Source: Spirulina sp. SIO3F2 (lineage in GTDB: Bacteria; Cyanobacteriota; Cyanobacteriia; Cyanobacteriales; Spirulinaceae). Taken from it: a stretch of 32,067 nt of DNA. A model generated the notes under the pieces. The model had not been told where the DNA came from, did no database searches, and saw only the letters and a program-made list of their open reading frames with translations. The position numbers and the translations under genes are program-made. Below are positions 26,699 through 32,067 of the stretch, piece after piece (the stretch's first letter is position 1; each line of letters opens with the position of its first letter). The stretch lies in the NCBI GenBank assembly GCA_010672165.1, contig JAAHHN010000063.1, positions 1-32,067 on the forward strand, given 5' to 3'.

Positions 26699-27080
26699 AA
26701 GCGAACCTGCTACGAAGACGGTTTTGACTGTTCACAATCTTGGCGAAAGTTTTTGAAAACTGGCATGTCAATGCAATGATTATTCGTTTTTCGCAATTTT
26801 TAGCAAGGTTTCTTTGTTTTAGTTCTACAACCTTGAGTTATTTGCTATCGTGATTCTTCATTATTCGAGAGATTTTGTACTTTGAGGAGTTCAGTTTTGC
26901 TTTTTCCACTGATTTAGAGTTTGCCATTTTTGTGAACGGCTTATCCCAAGGAAATCCAAATCAGCTCATTTAAAAGGGTAAAGGCAGGTTTTAAGCCTGC
27001 CTTTATCTATTATTGGCGATTGCTTTTTTGATCTGAAAGAAAATCCCTCGTGGATTTCAGAGTGATTTTGAGCGAAATGT
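26699..27080. other. Intergenic region upstream of cmr2, between array 2 and the cmr operon
   Basis: I find no gene. The region must hold the cmr promoter on the minus strand. TTGACA (complement of 26766-26771) is a possible -35 box, but I see no good -10 box at the right spacing. A strong hairpin at 26980-27004 is listed separately. Confidence 0.5.
26980..27004 (-). terminator. Hairpin at the leader-distal end of array 2, likely pre-crRNA terminator
   Basis: AAAGGCAGG (26980-26988) and CCTGCCTTT (26996-27004) pair over 9 bp around a 7-base loop. On the minus strand ACCCTTTT follows. It lies 77 bases past the last array 2 repeat in the predicted transcription direction and would separate the array transcript from cmr2. 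It is near-symmetric, so the strand is inferred. Confidence 0.6.
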
Positions 27081-28820
27081 GTTTCCGATCGCTTAGATTT
27101 CCCCGTAAGGAAAAGTTATTTTATTATGTTCGATTGGTACATATAGAATCGTTTTCGATCGCTTAGTTTTCCCCGTAAGGAAAAGTTTATTGGACCCTTT
27201 GCCTCGAAAGAGGCAGCCATTGTTTCCGATCGCTTAGTTTTCCCCGTAAGGAAAAGGGTCGGTGGCGACATCGGCTACGAGATGAACACCATTGTTTCCG
27301 ATCGCTTAGTTTTCCCCGTAAGGAAAAGTGCACTTGCTGAAATGGCAACCTTAGGATTAAAAGTTTCCGATCGCTTAGTTTTCCCCGGAAGGAAAAGGAG
27401 GTAGCAATTGCCGCTATCCAAGAGGGGGTGTCGTTTCCGATCGCTTAGTTTTCCCCGTAAGGAAAAGGATTTTCTGGATGCGGACATCGTGATATCAGCC
27501 TATCTCATGTTTCCGATCGCTTAGTTTTCCCGGTAAGGAAAAGTCGGAGGGCAAGTGGCTCTCTCTGACCAAATCAACGTTTCCGATCGCTTAGTTTTCC
27601 CGGTAAGGAAAAGAGTCAGCGTACTACCTAATTTTCCAGTCTGTAGTGCTGGTTTCCGATCGCTTAGTTTTCCCGGTAAGGAAAAGTACTGTTGCTCGAT
27701 GAGGCAACCAACCAAGCCTAGTTTCCGATCGCTTAGTTTTCCCCGTAAGGAAAAGCCTAGGTTTCGGTTTCTGGAATAAAAAGCGGCGTGGTTTCCGATC
27801 GCTTAGTTTTCCCCGTAAGGAAAAGGATTCACCTGCTGGCACGGCGGTGACCCCCATCAAGTTTCCGATCGCTTAGTTTTCCCCGTAAGGAAAAGTGTAA
27901 AATTGTCAAGACCTGACATCAAAGTCACATAGTTTCCGAGCGCTTAGTTTTCCCCGTAAGGAAAAGGCATGTATAAAAAGTACTTACAGCGTTGCGGTTA
28001 CTAGTTTCCGATCGCTTAGTTTTCCCCGTAAGGAAAAGCAGCATTGTTGCTAATTCGAACGCATTAAGTCTTATAGTTTCCGATCGCTTAGTTTTCCCCG
28101 TAAGGAAAAGAGCAATTCAGACACCGACCCTTATGTAACCAGTCCTCAAGTTTCCGATCGCTTAGTTTTCCCGGTAAGGAAAAGTTAAGGAGCTTTATGC
28201 TCTCGTGGCTCAGCTTGATGTTTCCGATCGCTTAGTTTTCCCCGTAAGGAAAAGTTTGGGACAAGAAAGGTGTAGTTGAGGTGAACCAGTGTTTCCGATC
28301 GCTTAGTTTTCCCGGTAAGGAAAAGTTATTGCAAATCCTCTTTGGAAATTCTGCAGCAGAGTTTCCGATCGCTTAGTTTTCCCGGTAAGGAAAAGCTTTT
28401 TTTAGCATTATTCCACCGATATTATACATAAGTTTCCGATCGCTTAGTTTTCCCGGTAAGGAAAAGTTTTGTGATTCAGCATGCTTATGAACAAGGTATG
28501 CAGTTTCCGATCGCTTAGTTTTCCCGGTAAGGAAAAGAAAGAAAGGAAAGGCTTACAAGCGCGGCGTCCAATGGTTTCCGATCGCTTAGTTTTCCCCGTA
28601 AGGAAAAGATGACATCGGAAACGGTTCTCTAAGCTGGAGTAAGGTTTCCGATCGCTTAGTTTTCCCCGTAAGGAAAAGCAGTGTTATTTTCCCCGCAAAC
28701 GCGTGGGTTGAATTGTTTCCGATCGCTTAGTTTTCCCCGTAAGGAAAAGCGGGGAAAATGGGTTCATTGGGCTCGCCCATCAGAAGTTTCCGATCGCTTA
28801 GTTTTCCCCGTAAGGAAAAA
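27081..28820 (-). CRISPR. CRISPR array 2: 25 repeats, 24 spacers
   Basis: This is the same 35-nt repeat family as array 1. Repeat starts run from 27081 to 28786. The leader-distal pair is odd: the first repeat has AGATTT and the second (27151) begins GTTTTC. Repeats at 27509, 27579, 27652, 28150, 28291, 28361, 28432 and 28503 have CCCGGTAAGG in place of CCCCGTAAGG. The repeat at 27363 has CCCCGGAAGG, and that at 27932 has GAGCGC. The last repeat ends AAAAA instead of AAAAG. I see no spacer in common with array 1 by eye. The shared leader on the right implies minus-strand transcription, towards the cmr genes. Confidence 0.98.
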
Positions 28821-28903
28821 GCTTGGGTTCTAGAACCCTTGCTGTGTCAGCATTGTAGCACCCCATTTCCGTGGGATAGCTAAAAACAACCTAAAAATAT
28901 GGG
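28821..28903 (-). promoter_or_regulatory. Array 2 leader with predicted pre-crRNA promoter
   Basis: It is almost identical to 12091-12173. The minus strand carries TACAAT (complement of 28852-28857) as a -10 box. Adjacent to the repeat is a perfect 14-bp palindrome GGGTTCTAGAACCC (28825-28838). The array 1 copy differs there but keeps pairing. The likeness ends about 83 bp from the array. Confidence 0.75.
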
Positions 28904-28983
28904 CATTATTTTGTGTCAGACAGGTCAGTGGCTCACCAGAGAGGTTGTGCTCTACCATGAAACCAGACATCGCGGTGAACCCC

Positions 28984-29766
28984 ATGCCCTCTCCTTTTCC
29001 TGGAATGGACCCCTACCTCGAAGGCTACCTTTGGCCAGACGTGCATAGCGCCCTGGCCAGTAAAATTCGCCAGCAACTCGTCCCCCTACTCCGCCCCAAA
29101 TACACCGCGCGTTTGGAAGTCTACCTCGCCGAAGATATCACCCCCGAAGGCGAAATCGGCATCCTCTACCCTGATGTAGAAGTGCTCAAAACCAATCCTC
29201 GTCCTTCCGTTGTCTCCTCTCCCAGCACTAGCGCCAGCACCACCCTGACCATTACACCCCCAGCGCTCGCCCTTCCCGTACTCCAAGCCGTACAAGTTCG
29301 CTTGACCACCGTTGAAATCCGGGATGCTGCTAAGAATCGACTGATCACAAGCCTGGAAATTCTCTCACCCGTCAACAAACGCGAACCCGGTCTCACTAGC
29401 TACCGCCAAAAATGCCAGCGGCTGTACCAAGCAAATGTCCATCTCTTGGAACTCGATCTCCTGCGGCGGGGCACTCGCCCGTTTGCGCAACCCCGTCTGC
29501 CAGATGTCCCTTACTGCATTGCGCTGACCCGTGCCCAGACCAAACATATTGAAATCTGGCCCGTTAAACTGCCCGAACCGCTTCCGGTTGTGCCGATTCC
29601 GCTCCAAGACCCTGACCCCGATGTACCCCTAGATTTGCAAGCGATCCTCAAGGCGATCTATGACGAAGCGGCCTACGACCTTTCTTTAGACTATCGTCAG
29701 CCACCCCCGCCGCCTGCCTTTGCTGATACTGATGCGCAATGGCTCCAAGCCCAGGTCTCGGCTTGA
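28984..29766 (+). CDS. DUF4058 family protein
   Basis: A 260-residue protein from ATG 28984, which gives MPSPFPGMDPYLE, the usual start of DUF4058 proteins. An earlier in-frame ATG at 28957 would add nine residues. Other family traits are EVYLAEDITPEG, VRLTTVEIRDAAKNRLITSLEILSPVNKR, and a closing Tyr-Asp-Leu-Ser-Leu-Asp-Tyr-Arg segment with a proline run. The ITSLEILSPVNKR string resembles the Glu-x-Lys half of a PD-(D/E)xK fold, but this is only suggestive. The function is unknown. It begins about 80 bases beyond the array 2 leader and transcribes away from it; nothing ties it to CRISPR. Confidence 0.85.
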   Translation: MPSPFPGMDPYLEGYLWPDVHSALASKIRQQLVPLLRPKYTARLEVYLAEDITPEGEIGILYPDVEVLKTNPRPSVVSSPSTSASTTLTITPPALALPVLQAVQVRLTTVEIRDAAKNRLITSLEILSPVNKREPGLTSYRQKCQRLYQANVHLLELDLLRRGTRPFAQPRLPDVPYCIALTRAQTKHIEIWPVKLPEPLPVVPIPLQDPDPDVPLDLQAILKAIYDEAAYDLSLDYRQPPPPPAFADTDAQWLQAQVSA

Positions 29767-29899
29767 TCGGGTTGAGTTGTTTGCTTAAAACATCGCTTCC
29801 CACTTGTTCCCCAGTTTGCTGCAAAACTAGTAATCAAATGCAGTGATTCTACGAGCAGAGCAACCCTGAAAAATAAGCAGCGCGATCGCTGAAAACTAT

Positions 29900-29983
29900 G
29901 GGAGTGGGGGGACTTGAACCCCCACGTCGTTTTACCAACAGCGGATTTTAAGTCCGCAGCGTCTACCATTCCGCCACACTCCC
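29900..29983 (-). tRNA. trnL: tRNA-Leu(UAA), intronless
   Basis: On the minus strand the 84-base sequence folds as a class II tRNA. The acceptor GGGAGTG pairs with CACTCCC. The D arm has GGCGGAATGGTAGACGC. The anticodon stem GCGGA/TCCGC encloses loop CTTAAAA (anticodon TAA). A long variable arm precedes the T arm GGGGGTTCAAGTCCCCC. CCA is not encoded. Many cyanobacteria carry a group I intron in this anticodon; none is present here. Confidence 0.96.
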
Positions 29984-30149
29984 GAGTGGGTCAGAAAAAT
30001 TTTGACAGAGCTACAGTGTAACAGCATTGACCCAACTTGGGGAGCGATCGCGTGCTAAGAATTTTTAATGGTATTCCCCCTTGCCTAAACCCAGTGGTCA
30101 TTGTTTATGATGGACATCAGTTCGACTGCGGCGTTGGTGACTGCCGATA

Positions 30150-30341
30150 ACGTTTTTTTGATCTATGTTTGCTTTATGTGGGAACCAATCGCGCTCGTGG
30201 CAGTAGACCGGCCCTGGTAGCCGAGGAACTTTAAACGAGATGCACCAATTCCCCCCTGGATTTTCCAGGTCAAAAGCTGAGGTAAGACGGCGTTGTGGTG
30301 AACGATTCTTGAAAAGCCCTGGTAACGCACCAGGGCTTTTT
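30150..30341 (+). ncRNA. Candidate structured RNA, possibly 6S-like
   Basis: This is a non-coding stretch ending in a strong terminator, with no open frame to explain it. It contains local hairpins (CCTGGA-TTT-TCCAGG at about 30256-30270) and the string CCGAGGAACTTTAAACGAG. That string recalls the central part of bacterial 6S RNA (CCGAGAAGCCUUAAAACUG in E. coli). The length of about 180-190 bases fits 6S. I could not build a convincing long closing stem by hand, so the identity is tentative and the 5' end is a guess. Confidence 0.35.
30313..30341 (+). terminator. Strong intrinsic terminator
   Basis: AAAGCCCTGGT (30313-30323) and ACCAGGGCTTT (30329-30339) form an 11-bp perfect stem with a 5-base loop, followed by more T. 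The A-tract on the other side could make it bidirectional. It ends an upstream plus-strand transcript before the next gene. Confidence 0.85.
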
Positions 30342-30424
30342 GCATGACTTCAATCGGCCCAAGCTGCTCTGTTAAACTTTTCCCATGATGAGGGTATAGG
30401 GCTTGGGAAGGGGAGAACACCGCT

Positions 30425-32067
30425 ATGGCTGAGAATTTAGTATTGCTGCTCGAAGATGACCCCACCGCGCGGGAGACGATTAAGGGCATGTTGCCAGGGG
30501 GGAAGTTTAAGCTCCTTGAGGTTAGCGACAGCAAAACTGCTCTGGGCATTATTAAGCGGGAGGCTGAAAGCCTGCGCCTAATGGTGATCAAGTTTAAAAT
30601 GCCCCAAGTCCCTGGCTGGAAGATTATCCAAAAGGCCCAGGAGCATCCTCGCGTTCAAACCATTCCGATGGTGTTGGTCACGAGCGCTGATGATGCGGTG
30701 CAGAAGGCGTTCCCGGAAACACCTGAGTTTTTTGAGATTGTTGAGTATCCCTGCGATCGCACTCAGATGCAACGCGCGGTTAAGGCCGCGATGACGAAGG
30801 CCAAGCGTCCCCGTAGTGGTGCAACTCAGGCCAAAGCCAAGCCTGTCGCTCCCCCACCCAAAGCCAAAACAGCACCGCCGCCCCCCCCAGCCGCAAAAAA
30901 GGTGGCGACTCCCCCACCCCCTCCCGCCACGAAGCAGCGCCCTGCTGCACCACCGCCACCACCCGCAGCGAAAAAGGTTGCAGCCCCGCCGCCACCACCA
31001 CCCGCCAAGAAACGCCCTGTTGCCCCGCCCCCACCCCCAGCAGCGAAGAAAGTTGCAGCACCGCCCCCCCCTCCTACTGCGAAGCAACGCCCTGCTGCAC
31101 CCCCTCCACCTAAGGCTAAACCCGCTGCTCCCCCGAAACCTGTAGCCACACCTGCGGCTGTCCAAGCGAAAGCCCAGCCCAAAGCTCAAGCAGCTCCAGC
31201 GAAACCTGCGGCTAAACCTACCACTAAGCCTGTCTTCGACCCTGTGCCGTATAGCGGCGGTGATCCCTTTGCCGTGGGCGATCGCACGCCTGTGACGCCA
31301 GACCCTGGTTGGCAATCGGATGATCCGTTTGCAGCAGCGATCGCGGCAGGTACGGCTCCCAGCACAACCGTTCCAGCGGCTGTTTCAGACTCTGACCCCA
31401 ACGATCCCTTTGCGGCTGGGGTTACTCCTACAACAGATACAGCGGCGGCTGACCCCAATGATCCCTTCTTGGGGGACTATGTCCCTGATCCCTTTGACCC
31501 AGAACCGACAGTACTTGATGATCAAGACCCTTTTGCTGCGTCAGCAAATTTTAAGTCGCCCCCCGCGATGCCCCCACCAAGTTCGGGGGGCGAATCCTTA
31601 GAATTAACCACTAATGAACCTGCTGATGAGACTGATCCCTTAGCGGGGGCGATTGAATCGCTGGATGGCTTGGCCGAGGAGGATGACCCATTAGCCGATT
31701 CAGTTACATCTTTGGAAACCCTGGCGGAGCTTGAGGAAGATGACCCTCTGGCGGGGGCGATCGATTCTCTTATGGACGATTCCCCAGAAGCAGATAACGA
31801 GGATGATCCCTTTGGTGGGGCGGTCATGAGTTTGACGGATGACAGCGTGATGGATGACCCGGAACCGGAACCCGAGCCGGAACGCGTTGCCGTTGATGCA
31901 CCCGCACCCCTTGAACCTACTCCTGAGCCTGAGATGGCCGCAGTTGAGGCGGACTGGGGTATTCCCTATGGTGACTTCGAATGTTTACATCAATATAGCG
32001 AGGCCCGCGATCGCGGCGTCACCGGACTGGCGATCGGCCCAGACGGTGCGCTCTACACCTGTGGCCC
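30425..32067 (+). CDS. Pseudo-receiver protein with Pro-rich and Asp-Pro-Phe repeats and WD40-like start (partial, 3' cut)
   Basis: The frame from ATG 30425 stays open to the window end (at least 547 residues). Residues of about 1-125 form a response-regulator receiver: VLLLEDDPTARE keeps the acidic pair and VLVTSADD the Thr. The phosphoacceptor position, normally Asp in VILDxxMP, is Lys in MVIKFKMP, and the conserved Lys before Pro is Tyr (VEYPCD). It cannot be phosphorylated normally. Residues of about 130-260 are Pro/Ala/Lys repeats (units such as KKVAAPPPPP alternating with KQRPAAPPPPP). About 275-480 is acidic with many DPF or DPL repeats (NDPFAAG, DDPLAGAI). The last visible part, GVTGLAIGPDGALYTCG, looks like a WD40-type blade. 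It is perhaps a scaffold; no kinase or partner is visible. Confidence 0.85.
   Translation, partial: MAENLVLLLEDDPTARETIKGMLPGGKFKLLEVSDSKTALGIIKREAESLRLMVIKFKMPQVPGWKIIQKAQEHPRVQTIPMVLVTSADDAVQKAFPETPEFFEIVEYPCDRTQMQRAVKAAMTKAKRPRSGATQAKAKPVAPPPKAKTAPPPPPAAKKVATPPPPPATKQRPAAPPPPPAAKKVAAPPPPPPAKKRPVAPPPPPAAKKVAAPPPPPTAKQRPAAPPPPKAKPAAPPKPVATPAAVQAKAQPKAQAAPAKPAAKPTTKPVFDPVPYSGGDPFAVGDRTPVTPDPGWQSDDPFAAAIAAGTAPSTTVPAAVSDSDPNDPFAAGVTPTTDTAAADPNDPFLGDYVPDPFDPEPTVLDDQDPFAASANFKSPPAMPPPSSGGESLELTTNEPADETDPLAGAIESLDGLAEEDDPLADSVTSLETLAELEEDDPLAGAIDSLMDDSPEADNEDDPFGGAVMSLTDDSVMDDPEPEPEPERVAVDAPAPLEPTPEPEMAAVEADWGIPYGDFECLHQYSEARDRGVTGLAIGPDGALYTCG

Noticed and set aside
26740-26775. TTGACA on the minus strand as cmr2 promoter -35
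   Set aside because: I found no matching -10 box at 16-18 bases, so I do not call a promoter.
30163-30591. Minus-strand 142-residue frame upstream of the pseudo-receiver gene
   Set aside because: It overlaps the start of the plus-strand gene and the terminator hairpin, and I see no family-like pattern.
30578-31458. Long Gly/Arg-rich and Gly/Ala-rich frames on the minus strand
   Set aside because: They are complements of the Pro-rich and Asp-Pro-Phe repeats of the plus-strand pseudo-receiver gene. Low complexity explains the open frames.

Overview
The window is cyanobacterial. The octamer GCGATCGC (HIP1) recurs through most of it. The gene set includes a CCB2/CCB4-type cytochrome b6f haem-assembly protein, Uma2/DUF820 and DUF4058 proteins, and a guanidine-hydrolase operon laid out as in Synechocystis. 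I cannot name the genus.

Region 1 (1-5570) begins with a 5'-truncated EF-G C-terminus. It is followed by a guanidine-I (ykkC) riboswitch whose 3' end overlaps a terminator, then the guanidine operon: Ni-dependent guanidine hydrolase (gdmH), HypA-type and HypB-type nickel chaperones, a substrate-binding lipoprotein and an ABC permease. The transporter ATPase expected after the permease is not here. Region 2 (5570-9810) is housekeeping: a CCB2/CCB4-like protein, RsmB, a Uma2 nuclease-like protein and a DUF3616 protein, with dispersed palindromic repeats between them.

Region 3 (10058-28903) is a type III-B (Cmr) CRISPR island. Two arrays (29 and 25 repeats of one 35-nt family) flank a single minus-strand gene train: cmr2 (cas10), cmr3, cmr4, cmr5, a cmr6-cmr1 fusion, an AAA/DUF3696 ATPase, a 310-residue partner, and a CARF-KAP P-loop NTPase with a membrane segment. 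Both arrays are probably transcribed leftwards, because a nearly identical ~83-bp leader adjoins the right end of each. No cas1, cas2 or cas6 is present.

The main point is how this island appears to work. The Cas10 HD motif reads QN instead of HD, and the Cmr4 slicer aspartate aligns with leucine, so both nucleolytic activities look lost. The Cas10 palm GGDD is intact. The only protein with a recognisable cyclic-oligoadenylate sensor is the CARF-KAP fusion. The sequence therefore suggests a signalling-only type III-B system in which target recognition makes cOA, which gates a membrane-anchored PifA/KAP-class NTPase. The ATPase/310-residue pair may be a second effector or an embedded defence module. 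This is inference from motifs, not proof.

Region 4 (28904-32067) holds a DUF4058 protein, an intronless tRNA-Leu(UAA), a structured intergenic RNA candidate (possibly 6S-like) ending at a strong terminator, and a long protein cut by the window end. That protein has a degenerate receiver domain, Pro-rich and Asp-Pro-Phe repeats, and the start of a WD40-like segment.
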